Origin: Pistricoccus aurantiacus
GTDB taxonomy: Bacteria; Pseudomonadota; Gammaproteobacteria; Pseudomonadales; Halomonadaceae
DNA: 64,000 nucleotides
Reading direction: 5' to 3' (one strand)
Assembly (NCBI RefSeq): GCF_042682565.1
Contig: NZ_JBHUIC010000008.1
Below the pieces are notes generated by a model. It had not been told where the DNA came from. It was given only the letters and a program-made list of their open reading frames with translations, and did no database searches. Shown here in pieces: positions 26,948 through 35,027 of the stretch (position 1 is the stretch's first letter; every line of letters begins with the position of its first letter). The position numbers and the translations under genes were made by a program.

Positions 26948-27558
26948 GGCGTCTCCGGCAATCGCCTCAATCCAGCCAGAATCGTTTTCAGCAGCTGCTC
27001 GAGCAGATCGTTGACGTCCAGCGGCTGATCCTGCCAATATCCCAGACGCTCGTTTAGCCCCAACTGAACCAGACCGTGCACGCTTCCCCACAGGGTTTTC
27101 GCCAAACGTTTGGCTTCCGCGTCCTCCAGGGCAGGCTGATATTCTTTCAAGGTCGCCTCGACTCGCACGAACAGGTCTTCGATCATAGCGTTCTGGCGCT
27201 GATCGAGTTCTCCTTCCTGGGCCAGCGGGTAATCGAATAGCAGCTGCCAGCGATGGGGCGCCGACCGGGCAAAATGCCAATACGCTCGTGCAAGAGCCTT
27301 GAGACGAGGCTGCGGTGCAGCATCCTCGAGGCTTTCCACCGCTATTCTGAGCTGTGCAAGTGTTTCCACATTGACGTATTGCAACAAGTTGCTGAAGCTA
27401 CCGTACAACTTCAAAAGTGTACTGGGCGCACAGCCCACGTCGCGCGCCAGGGCTCGCAGCGACAGGGTATGCACCGGATGCTCTTTCAGCCAGGCATCGC
27501 TGGCCTGCATCACCTGCGCGTGCAGCGCTTCAGGCGAATGCTGTCTAGGACGTGCCAT
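26944..27558 (-). CDS. TetR-family transcriptional regulator
   Basis: 204-residue repressor-type protein. The N-terminal helix-turn-helix region (HTLSLRALARDVGCAPSTLLKLYGSFSNLL) is followed by a helical ligand domain with a WGSVHGLVQLGL stretch typical of the WHG subgroup. The ATG at 27558 has GGGGAAG upstream; a longer frame to 27657 adds unlike sequence. It is translationally coupled to the MFS-acyltransferase gene (4-base overlap), so it probably controls its own operon in response to a lipid-like ligand. Confidence 0.88.
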   Translation of the reverse strand: MARPRQHSPEALHAQVMQASDAWLKEHPVHTLSLRALARDVGCAPSTLLKLYGSFSNLLQYVNVETLAQLRIAVESLEDAAPQPRLKALARAYWHFARSAPHRWQLLFDYPLAQEGELDQRQNAMIEDLFVRVEATLKEYQPALEDAEAKRLAKTLWGSVHGLVQLGLNERLGYWQDQPLDVNDLLEQLLKTILAGLRRLPETP

Positions 27559-27762
27559 CGGCTTCCCCGTGATTTCAATGCGCAAGACGGCCAGGAGAGC
27601 CGATCGCGAACAGTGTTTTCCTATCAGCATATCGCCCCCCGGGCCAAACGCAAGCATTCAAAGCATTGACCAGGCAACTTAATACTTTACGACGATTTCT
27701 TTACCACGTTGCCTAGTCGGATTTCCTAGAGCTGGCTGGGGCAACGTCTTCGAGGAGGCTCA

Positions 27763-28449
27763 ATGGCAGGTCGTCTATACATTCCCATGCTGGAGCTTTC
27801 TCCCCTGCTGCCGGGGCTGGTGACTCACGCCCCCTTGATGACCAGCGTCAACCAGGCGCCGCGCCGCCCGCTGTCGATGATTCGTCAGGAAAGCGGCAAG
27901 CCGTGCCTGACCGCCGCTTTCTGGGGACTGACCCCGCCCTGGCTCAAGGTGCTCGATCACGCGCCCCACTGCGCTCGAGCGGAAAGTCTGACGGAACGCA
28001 ACATGTTCAGCGAAGCCTTTCAGGCTCGGCGCTGCCTGATTCCTGTCAGCGGCGTCTATGTATGGAAACCGCAGCCGCGCTGGAAGCAGCCCTTTCTGGT
28101 GACTCGGATAGACCGTGGCCCCTTGCTGCTGGCGGGAATCTGGTGTCGTTATCACACGACCTTGAGCGCATACAACGATTCCACTGCCTTGATTACCGCG
28201 CCCAGCAATGCCTTGCTTGCACCGCTCAGCGATCGCCTGCCGGCGCTGATTGCGCCGGAACAGGCGGCGACCTGGCTGGCGCCGAGCACGCCGCTGGAGA
28301 CGCTTTCAAGGATGCTTTCTCCAGCGCCAATGGAACTGTTGGGCGCTTTTCCGGTATCAAGAAGGGTCAACGACCCAATGTGTCAGGACTGGAGCTGCGC
28401 GCACCCCACCGGCTCCATGCTACGTTGGCAGCCCGTTCAGGAGACATGA
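27763..28449 (+). CDS. SRAP-family (YedK/HMCES-like) protein lacking active-site residues
   Basis: 228-residue protein with the SRAP fold: WGLTPPWLK, ARAESLTERNMF, RRCLIPVSGVYVW, KQPFLV and FPVSRRVNDP align with YedK. Active SRAP proteins use Cys2, Asn75, Glu105 and His160 (E. coli numbering) to crosslink abasic sites. Here the N-terminus is MAGR not MCGR, the Asn is Cys (HCARAES), the Glu is Val (YVWK) and the His is Ser (LSDRLP). The start is secure because GGAGG lies 5 bases upstream. It appears to be a pseudoenzyme. Its stop overlaps the pitrilysin start (ATGA). Confidence 0.85.
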   Translation: MAGRLYIPMLELSPLLPGLVTHAPLMTSVNQAPRRPLSMIRQESGKPCLTAAFWGLTPPWLKVLDHAPHCARAESLTERNMFSEAFQARRCLIPVSGVYVWKPQPRWKQPFLVTRIDRGPLLLAGIWCRYHTTLSAYNDSTALITAPSNALLAPLSDRLPALIAPEQAATWLAPSTPLETLSRMLSPAPMELLGAFPVSRRVNDPMCQDWSCAHPTGSMLRWQPVQET

Positions 28450-31370
28450 TGCTCAATCGTTTTTCGATATCCCCGCCTTCCGCTGCCGTGTTTTATCCGG
28501 CGCGTTTTCGTGCACTCCTGCCCAAATGTCGGAGCGGCACGCTCACGACACTGGCCGTTATCGCTCTGTTGGCCCTTGCCAGCCTTCCGGCGCTTGGCGC
28601 CTCACAAAAGGATAGCAATTCGGATAGCCAAAGGACCCCCATGCTCAAGATCAGCCAGCAGGATAGCCGCGACTATCGCCTTATCACCCTCGACAACGGT
28701 CTGACCACGCTGCTGGTCAGCGACTCGGAGGCAGACAAGGCGGCAGCGTCGATGAACGTGAGCGTCGGCAGCGCCGGCGATCCAGACGATTTGGCGGGTC
28801 TGGCCCATTATCTCGAGCACATGCTGTTCCTCGGCACCGATCGCTATCCGGAAATCGACGCCTATCAGAAGTACATCAATAGCCACGGCGGCAGTCACAA
28901 CGCCTTTACTGCTCCGCGGGACACCAACTACTTCTTCGATATCGAACCGGACGCCCTGGCCGGCGCCCTGGAGCGTTTCAGCCGCTTCTTCATTGCTCCG
29001 CGCTTCAACGCGGATCAGTTGGAGAGCGAGCGCAACGTTGTGCATTCGGAGTATCAGGCTCGACTCCGAGATGACAGCCGCCGCGAGAATGACGCTCTGC
29101 ACCAGATACTCAATTCGGAAAACCCTACCACCGGTTTTTCCGTGGGTAGCCGCGAAACCCTGGGGGATCGTCCGGAAGGCGAGCCTAGCCTGCGCGAGCG
29201 AGTGATCGATTTCTATGAAAACCACTACGGCGCCGGGGTCATGAACCTGGTGGTCATCGCTCCGCAGCCTTTGGACGAACTCGAAGCCCTGGTGAGAGAC
29301 AACTTCAGCGAAGTGCCAAACCGGGGGCTCGAGCGGGAAACGATCGAGGCGCCTCTGGTCGAGAAAGAGGTACTGCCCGTGGCGCTGGCGGTCAAGTCAC
29401 TCAAGGAAAGCCGCCGAGTCAGCTTCCTGTTCCCGATCGCGGACCCGCAGCAGGATTACGCCATCAAACCCGCGAGCTATCTCGCCAACCTGCTGGGTCA
29501 CGAAGGCACCGGCAGCATCCTGGCGGTACTGCGGGAAGCCGGCCTGGCAGATGGGCTTTCCGCCGGGGTGTCCCGCAACGACGGCCGGCATGCGTTTTTC
29601 ACCATCGATGTCAGCCTGACCCCGGAGGGTGCCGAGCAGCTTCCCCAGGTGCAGGCCACGTTGTTCGAAGCCGTCGACCAGCTCCGCCAGCAAGGGCTCG
29701 AGGACTGGCGCTACGCGGAGCAGGCGGATATCGCCGAGCAGGAGTTTCGCTTTCAGCAGCGCGGCTCGCCGCAGCATACCGCGACCCGGCTGGCCATGAA
29801 CCTGGCCTACTATCCCGCCCGGGACGTGCAGTACGCGCCCTATCGCATGGACGGTTTCGACGCCTCGCTGATCGAGTCATACCTCGACAAGCTGACGCCG
29901 GACAATCTGATTCGCGTCTATCGCGGGCCGGAGGTGGCGGGCACGGACACGTCGCCCTGGTTCGACGCGCCCTACCGGGTCGAACGCCGGGTGGACTGGA
30001 CGCAGGCTCAGGCGCTTGCGGGACTGACGCTCCCGGAATCCAACCCTTTCATCCCCCAGGATCTGACGCTGCTGGATGCTCAGGATGAGGCGCCGACGCA
30101 AATTCTCGAGCGTGACGGTTTCGCCCTGTGGCATCAGGCCTATGCGGGCTTCGACTCGCCCAAGGTAGAATGGCGTTTCAGCCTGCAGAACCCACAGGCT
30201 GCCGCCAGCGCAAAGGATGCTGCCCTGACCCGGCTGCTGGCCGGCTGGCTGCGGGATAGCCTGAGCGAGACCTTCTACCCGGCCCGACTGGCAGGACACG
30301 GTTTCGATGCTTATGCTCACGCCCGAGGCATGACCTTGAGCTTTTCCGGCTGGCGGGACGGCCAGGCGCCGCTGATTCGCAATACCATTGATCAGCTCAT
30401 CAACGCCGATATCGGTGATGCCAGCGTTGCCCGGGTGCGCTATCAGCTGGCGCGTCAGTGGCGTAACGCCCCCCAGGAACCGCTCTATCATCAGGCCAGC
30501 CGAGTGATCGGGGAACTGTTGCTGCGTCCCCAGTGGCCGCGTCAGGCCATGCTTGACGCTCTCGACGGCCTGGACGCGGAAGACCTGCGCGACTATCGTC
30601 GGCGCTTCCTCGAGGATCTGCGCATCGAGGCCATGGCGGTGGGCAATCTGAACGCGGAACTGGCACGAGAAGAAGGATTGATGGTCGCAAAGCGTCTCGA
30701 GCCGAGCCTGGATGCCTCGCGCATTCCCGAGCTCGAACCGCTTGACGTCAGCGCGGATCTGCCAGTGATCCACCCGGACAGCGACCGTCAGGACTCCCTG
30801 GTACTGCGCTATCTTCAAGGGCCGAGTCGTGCTCTGGACGATCAGGCCAATCTGTCGCTGCTCGGACAGTTGATAGCCACACCCTTTTATACTGAGCTGC
30901 GCACTCGCAAGCAGCTTGGTTATATCGTTCAGGCCGGCTATCAGCCGCTGCTCGAAGCGCCGGGGGTGAATCTGCTGGTGCAGTCACCGAGCGCTTCAAG
31001 CGAGGAAATCGGCACCCACATAGATGCCTTTCTCGAAGAATTCTCGGGCTATTTGTCGACGCTGGATGAAGAGACCCTGGCGCCGCATCGCCAGGCGGTG
31101 CGCGACCGCCTGTTGCAGCGCGCCACCTCGCTAAGCGAGCTGACCAACCGCCATTGGCAGGCGCTCGCCCGAGGCGACACGGATTTCGATCATCGCCAGC
31201 GCCTCGCCGAGACGGTCATGACGACTTCACCGGAAGCACTGCGTCAGGCCTGGCAATCGCTGATCCAGGCACCGGAGGTTCGCGTCGTCTTCGACCAGGA
31301 CGATGCGCCCAGCGATCTGGTAGAGCTTTCGTCGCAGCTTCAGGCGCTGTCTTCTGGAGCGGAAAGCTGA
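28449..31370 (+). CDS. ptrA: Pitrilysin-type zinc metalloprotease (protease III-like)
   Basis: 973-residue insulinase-family protease (E. coli PtrA 962). A signal peptide (about residues 25-48, LAVIALLALASLPALGAS) sends it to the periplasm. The inverted zinc motif HYLEHMLF and the downstream zinc Glu in ESERNVVHSEYQ are intact; four roughly 220-residue domains follow. The start is ambiguous between tandem ATGs at 28446 and 28449; AGGAG at 28439-28443 favours the second. The first ATG overlaps the SRAP stop, so the two genes are coupled. The symbol is by similarity. Confidence 0.92.
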   Translation: MLNRFSISPPSAAVFYPARFRALLPKCRSGTLTTLAVIALLALASLPALGASQKDSNSDSQRTPMLKISQQDSRDYRLITLDNGLTTLLVSDSEADKAAASMNVSVGSAGDPDDLAGLAHYLEHMLFLGTDRYPEIDAYQKYINSHGGSHNAFTAPRDTNYFFDIEPDALAGALERFSRFFIAPRFNADQLESERNVVHSEYQARLRDDSRRENDALHQILNSENPTTGFSVGSRETLGDRPEGEPSLRERVIDFYENHYGAGVMNLVVIAPQPLDELEALVRDNFSEVPNRGLERETIEAPLVEKEVLPVALAVKSLKESRRVSFLFPIADPQQDYAIKPASYLANLLGHEGTGSILAVLREAGLADGLSAGVSRNDGRHAFFTIDVSLTPEGAEQLPQVQATLFEAVDQLRQQGLEDWRYAEQADIAEQEFRFQQRGSPQHTATRLAMNLAYYPARDVQYAPYRMDGFDASLIESYLDKLTPDNLIRVYRGPEVAGTDTSPWFDAPYRVERRVDWTQAQALAGLTLPESNPFIPQDLTLLDAQDEAPTQILERDGFALWHQAYAGFDSPKVEWRFSLQNPQAAASAKDAALTRLLAGWLRDSLSETFYPARLAGHGFDAYAHARGMTLSFSGWRDGQAPLIRNTIDQLINADIGDASVARVRYQLARQWRNAPQEPLYHQASRVIGELLLRPQWPRQAMLDALDGLDAEDLRDYRRRFLEDLRIEAMAVGNLNAELAREEGLMVAKRLEPSLDASRIPELEPLDVSADLPVIHPDSDRQDSLVLRYLQGPSRALDDQANLSLLGQLIATPFYTELRTRKQLGYIVQAGYQPLLEAPGVNLLVQSPSASSEEIGTHIDAFLEEFSGYLSTLDEETLAPHRQAVRDRLLQRATSLSELTNRHWQALARGDTDFDHRQRLAETVMTTSPEALRQAWQSLIQAPEVRVVFDQDDAPSDLVELSSQLQALSSGAES

Positions 31371-31411
31371 TCGCCAGGTCTTGACTTACCGGCAAGCTTA
31401 CCCACCGACAA

Positions 31412-31450
31412 AAGGCCCGGGACGCTCTCCAGGTTCCGGGCCTTGCTTTT
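31412..31450. terminator. Bidirectional terminator between pitrilysin and sbcB genes
   Basis: AAGGCCCGG (31412-31420) and CCGGGCCTT (31436-31444) form a perfect 9-bp stem. T-rich tracts follow on both strands, so it can end both convergent transcripts. Confidence 0.8.
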
Positions 31451-31471
31451 CAGTAGGTTTTCGCCTTGCCG

Positions 31472-32935
31472 TCAGTCAAACGCCTGGGCCGGCATGATAG
31501 CTTCCACGTGCATGACCAGTTCCTCGAGAATCTGCCGTTGGCGATCGTCCAGGGGCGCCTGATTAAGGCGCTCGATTTCCCGGGCGAAGCCCTTGAGGGT
31601 CAGGTTGGTGAGACTCGGATCGTTCATGCGTGCCCAGCGGAAGGCTTCCCACTGGGCCTGCTCGTCGCCGCTCAGGGTATCCGGATAGCTGCGGGCACGG
31701 TAGCGAAAGAGCATCTCCTCCAGCCGTGGATCCTGGAAGGCGAATTTCATCTCGCCCAGCTCGGAAGGATCGCTATCCCGCACTCGCTGCATCTGCTGAC
31801 GATCCGCCGCGGAGAAGAAGCCGCCGGAATAGAGCATCAGGTCCGGGTCTTGAGAACCCTCGCCAAACCCCTCTGCAAAGACCTGGGCAACCTGACGCGC
31901 GGCATCGGGACGCGCCGCCAGGGTCTTCCAGTGGCGCTCGCAGGCCTCCCGGTCCAGACCGAGACGCTCGGCGACCTCAGGAGTGACGGTGTTGATCGGC
32001 AGCAGCACCGGACTCTTGTTGATATGAATGACCTTGAGAGGAATGCGCGTCTCGCCTTCCGGCAGATCCTCGGCGCCGACGAACACCCGAGCGCGGATCT
32101 GATCCACGTCGAGCTCGAAGAGCGGCGCCGGATCCACGGACAGATCGAAGACGATCACCCCGTTAGGATTGGTGGGGTGCTCCGCCAGAGGCACCACCAT
32201 GGCGCTGCATCCCCGGCTGGCGGGATAGCGCCGCGACACGTGCAGCATCGGCTTGCGAGTGACGATATCGATCTGCTGGGTCACGAAACGCTTGTTGCGC
32301 AGCTTGAGCAGATACTCGAAAAAGGCAGGATTGCGGGTCTTTAACAGACGCGCCAGAGCAATGGTGGCACGCACGTCCGCCAAGGCGTCGTGAGCCCCCG
32401 CATGCTCGATACCGTTGGCCTGGGTCAGATGCTCGAGCTTGAAGCTGGGGGAGCCGTCTTCCCGGTTCGGCCACTCGATACCTTCCGGGCGCAGCGCGTG
32501 ATAGGCGCGCACCGCGTCGATCAGGTCCCAGCGGGAATTGCCGCTCTGCCATTCCCGGGCGTAGGGATCGATGAAGTTGCGGTAGAAGAGATGCCGACTG
32601 ACCTCGTCATCGAAGCGCAGGCTGTTGTAGCCCAGGCTGCAGGTACCCGGCTGGCTCATCAGCGCATTGATGGCGCCGGCGAACTCCGCTTCCGGCACGC
32701 CGCGCCGCCGCGCCTGCTGAGGCGTGATACCGGTGATCAGGCAGGCGTCGGGGTGCGGCAGGTAATCGTCCGCCAGCTTGCAGTAGAGCATCACCGACTC
32801 ATCGATCTCGCGAAACTCGCTGTCGGTGCGAATGGCGGCGAACTGTACCGGGCGATCCCGCCGCGGGTCCGCACCGAAGGTCTCGTAATCATGCCACAGG
32901 AAGCTAGCGGGTGCGCCGTTGTCGGGCTGCGCCAT
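31472..32935 (-). CDS. sbcB: Exodeoxyribonuclease I
   Basis: 487-residue single-strand 3'-5' exonuclease used in mismatch repair and recombination. The DEDD exonuclease domain starts with WHDYETFGADPRRD (ExoI motif; first Asp and Glu) and ends with AHDALADVRATIALA (His and Asp). An SH3-like and a helical C-terminal part follow as in E. coli ExoI (475 aa). GGAGAG precedes the ATG. It lies 20 bp downstream of minE in the same direction and may be cotranscribed. Confidence 0.95.
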   Translation of the reverse strand: MAQPDNGAPASFLWHDYETFGADPRRDRPVQFAAIRTDSEFREIDESVMLYCKLADDYLPHPDACLITGITPQQARRRGVPEAEFAGAINALMSQPGTCSLGYNSLRFDDEVSRHLFYRNFIDPYAREWQSGNSRWDLIDAVRAYHALRPEGIEWPNREDGSPSFKLEHLTQANGIEHAGAHDALADVRATIALARLLKTRNPAFFEYLLKLRNKRFVTQQIDIVTRKPMLHVSRRYPASRGCSAMVVPLAEHPTNPNGVIVFDLSVDPAPLFELDVDQIRARVFVGAEDLPEGETRIPLKVIHINKSPVLLPINTVTPEVAERLGLDREACERHWKTLAARPDAARQVAQVFAEGFGEGSQDPDLMLYSGGFFSAADRQQMQRVRDSDPSELGEMKFAFQDPRLEEMLFRYRARSYPDTLSGDEQAQWEAFRWARMNDPSLTNLTLKGFAREIERLNQAPLDDRQRQILEELVMHVEAIMPAQAFD

Positions 32936-32955
32936 GGGAGACTCTCCGGCCAGGT

Positions 32956-33207
32956 TCAGCTCTTGGGCAGCGTCACGTTGAGCTCGAGCACGGAACAGTC
33001 GTCGTCTCGGTCCAGGCTGATATTGATCGCATCCCGGTCCACCTGCACGTAGCGCCGGATCACCTCCAGCAGCTCGCGCTCCAGCATGGGCATATAGTCC
33101 GGTTGATCCCGCTGACTACGCTGATGCGCAACGATGATCTGCAAGCGCTCCTTGGCAACCGAAGCGGTCTGTTTACGCTCTCCCTTGAGGAAATCCAGCA
33201 GTTTCAA
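32956..33207 (-). CDS. minE: Cell division topological specificity factor MinE
   Basis: 83-residue protein beginning MKLLDFLKGERKQTASVAKERLQIIVAHQR. The N-terminal membrane-targeting helix and the anti-MinCD segment stimulate MinD ATPase and create pole-to-pole oscillation; the C-terminal half is the dimerisation domain. The ATG overlaps the minD stop by 4 bases. Confidence 0.96.
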   Translation of the reverse strand: MKLLDFLKGERKQTASVAKERLQIIVAHQRSQRDQPDYMPMLERELLEVIRRYVQVDRDAINISLDRDDDCSVLELNVTLPKS

Positions 33208-34022
33208 TTTCGGCCTCCTCCGAACATGCGGCTTAGCAGGCTCTTTTTCTGGTATTCGTGAAAACGCAGCGGCACGTCCTCGCCAAGCAAGCGAGACACG
33301 GTGTCCGTATAGGCCTGCCCCGCGTCGCTTTTCATGTCGTGAGTCACTGGCACCCCTTGGTTGGAGGCGCGCAGCACCGCATCGGACTCTGGAATCAGGC
33401 CGATCAGATTGATCGACAGTATTTCGCGGATGTCCTCGAGATTGAGCATATCACCCATGTTCACCCGGGAAGGATTGTAGCGAGTGACCAGCAGATGCTC
33501 CTTCACCGGATCCAGGCCGTGCTCGGCACGGCGCGTCTTCGAGGCCAGAAGCCCCAGAATCCGATCGGAATCTCGCACGGAAGAGACTTCCGGATTGGAA
33601 ACGACGATGGCCTCGTCCGCGTAGTACATGGCCAGCTGGGCACCACGTTCGATACCTGCTGGGGAATCGCAGATAATGTAATCGAAGTCTTTCCCCAGGG
33701 TTTCGAGAATCTTCTCGACACCTTCCGTGGTCAGGGCATCCTTATCCCGAGTCTGGGAAGCGGGAAGAATATGCAGGTTGTCGACGCGCTTGTCGCGAAT
33801 CAATGCCTGATTGAGATTCGCCTCGCCCTGAATCACGTTGACCAGATCGTAGACCACTCGACGTTCGCAGCCCATGATCAGATCGAGATTGCGCAAGCCC
33901 ACGTCAAAATCCACCACCACTGTCTTTTTGCCGCGCAGCGCCAGCCCGGTGGCAATGGCCGCAGCGCTTGTTGTCTTGCCGACCCCACCTTTTCCTGAGG
34001 TCACTACTATGATCTTGGCCAA
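33204..34022 (-). CDS. minD: Septum-site-determining ATPase MinD
   Basis: 272-residue membrane-associated ATPase. It has the deviant Walker A motif (TSGKGGVGKTTSAA), the switch segments VVVDFDVGLRNLD and IICDSPAGIERG, and a C-terminal amphipathic helix (QKKSLLSRMFGG) that binds membrane in the ATP-bound dimer. It recruits MinC and MinE. It lies 47 bp downstream of minC and overlaps minE. Confidence 0.97.
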   Translation of the reverse strand: MAKIIVVTSGKGGVGKTTSAAAIATGLALRGKKTVVVDFDVGLRNLDLIMGCERRVVYDLVNVIQGEANLNQALIRDKRVDNLHILPASQTRDKDALTTEGVEKILETLGKDFDYIICDSPAGIERGAQLAMYYADEAIVVSNPEVSSVRDSDRILGLLASKTRRAEHGLDPVKEHLLVTRYNPSRVNMGDMLNLEDIREILSINLIGLIPESDAVLRASNQGVPVTHDMKSDAGQAYTDTVSRLLGEDVPLRFHEYQKKSLLSRMFGGGRN

Positions 34023-34069
34023 GATAAGCGTCCTGTGACTAAAAATGTAATGCTTGCGTTAACGACTGA

Positions 34070-34777
34070 TTAACCATTTAGCGGTGAGATTGTCAATTGA
34101 TCGTCGCTCAAACGCACCTGTACCGAGCGTCCCAACAGTTGCGGCTCGATATCTTCCATGCGCTTGTAGTTTCCCGCTACGGACAGCAACTCCGCGTTCA
34201 ACTCATGACAGAAAATCCCCGCCTGAGTATCACCGAGGATGCCCGCCAGCGCGCGACCGCGCAGCGGGCCGTAAACGTGTACGCTGCCGGCAGCCAACAC
34301 TTCGGCTCCGGCATTCACCGCGCCGACCACCACCAGGTCGCCGCTCTGAGCGCTCAGCTGCTGCCCGGAGCGCACCGTACCGCGAAACACCCGGCCACCG
34401 CTGACGGCGCTAGATGCGTCGATTTTTGCAACCACCGGCGGCTCGACCGGCGTGACGCTCTCGAGCTCCCGAGAACGGATCTCCTGAGGCGGAAACCAGC
34501 CCAGCCCCAACGCCCAGGCGGACTGCTTGACGGGTTCCGCCCCGCCGCGCACGGCCACAGGCAATAGTTTGTGATCACGACACACCGCGCAGATACGCTC
34601 GAGGGCGAGGTGCGTTTCCTTGAGTTTTTCCACGCCGAGGACTACCGGCGTGTGTTGAAAGAACGCGGGGGACCGATTCAGTTTATCGGTCAGCTGGCTC
34701 CGAATATGCTCGGGATCGGCGCTGGTCAATTCCATGACCGTCATGGGCAGCATACCGCCCTTAAAGGTAAATGCCAT
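34070..34777 (-). CDS. minC: Septum site-determining inhibitor MinC
   Basis: 235-residue FtsZ-assembly inhibitor. The N-terminal domain (about 1-110) antagonises FtsZ; the C-terminal beta-helix (about 130-235: RSGQQLSAQSGDLVVVGAVNAGAEVLAAGSVHVYGPLRGRALAG) dimerises and binds MinD. The ATG at 34777 has AGGACA upstream and gives MAFTFKGGMLPMTVME; a frame to 34804 adds nine unsupported residues. First gene of minCDE. Confidence 0.95.
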   Translation of the reverse strand: MAFTFKGGMLPMTVMELTSADPEHIRSQLTDKLNRSPAFFQHTPVVLGVEKLKETHLALERICAVCRDHKLLPVAVRGGAEPVKQSAWALGLGWFPPQEIRSRELESVTPVEPPVVAKIDASSAVSGGRVFRGTVRSGQQLSAQSGDLVVVGAVNAGAEVLAAGSVHVYGPLRGRALAGILGDTQAGIFCHELNAELLSVAGNYKRMEDIEPQLLGRSVQVRLSDDQLTISPLNG

Positions 34778-35027
34778 GCTTGTCCTGTCCAGATTAAGAC
34801 CCATGGCCGGACTCCAGGTCGGATGATAAAAAGGGTAACGCTAAGCGAGGCGAGGCGCCTGTGCAACTGGTCATAAAACCATCCTTCTATTGTGTCAGTG
34901 TCTGCGCCATAAGGCACGTATCGCTGGTCGAGAACGAGATACTTTCGCCCTCGAACCGCGCATGCTTATATAGAGGCTTTGCGCGTTTTCATCGACTTAC
35001 TTACCGTTCGCGCTGCCAGGAGGGTCA

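Noticed and set aside
27903..28448. An extended N-terminus of the pitrilysin frame
   Set aside because: It overlaps the SRAP gene; signal peptide and AGGAG place the start at 28446 or 28449.
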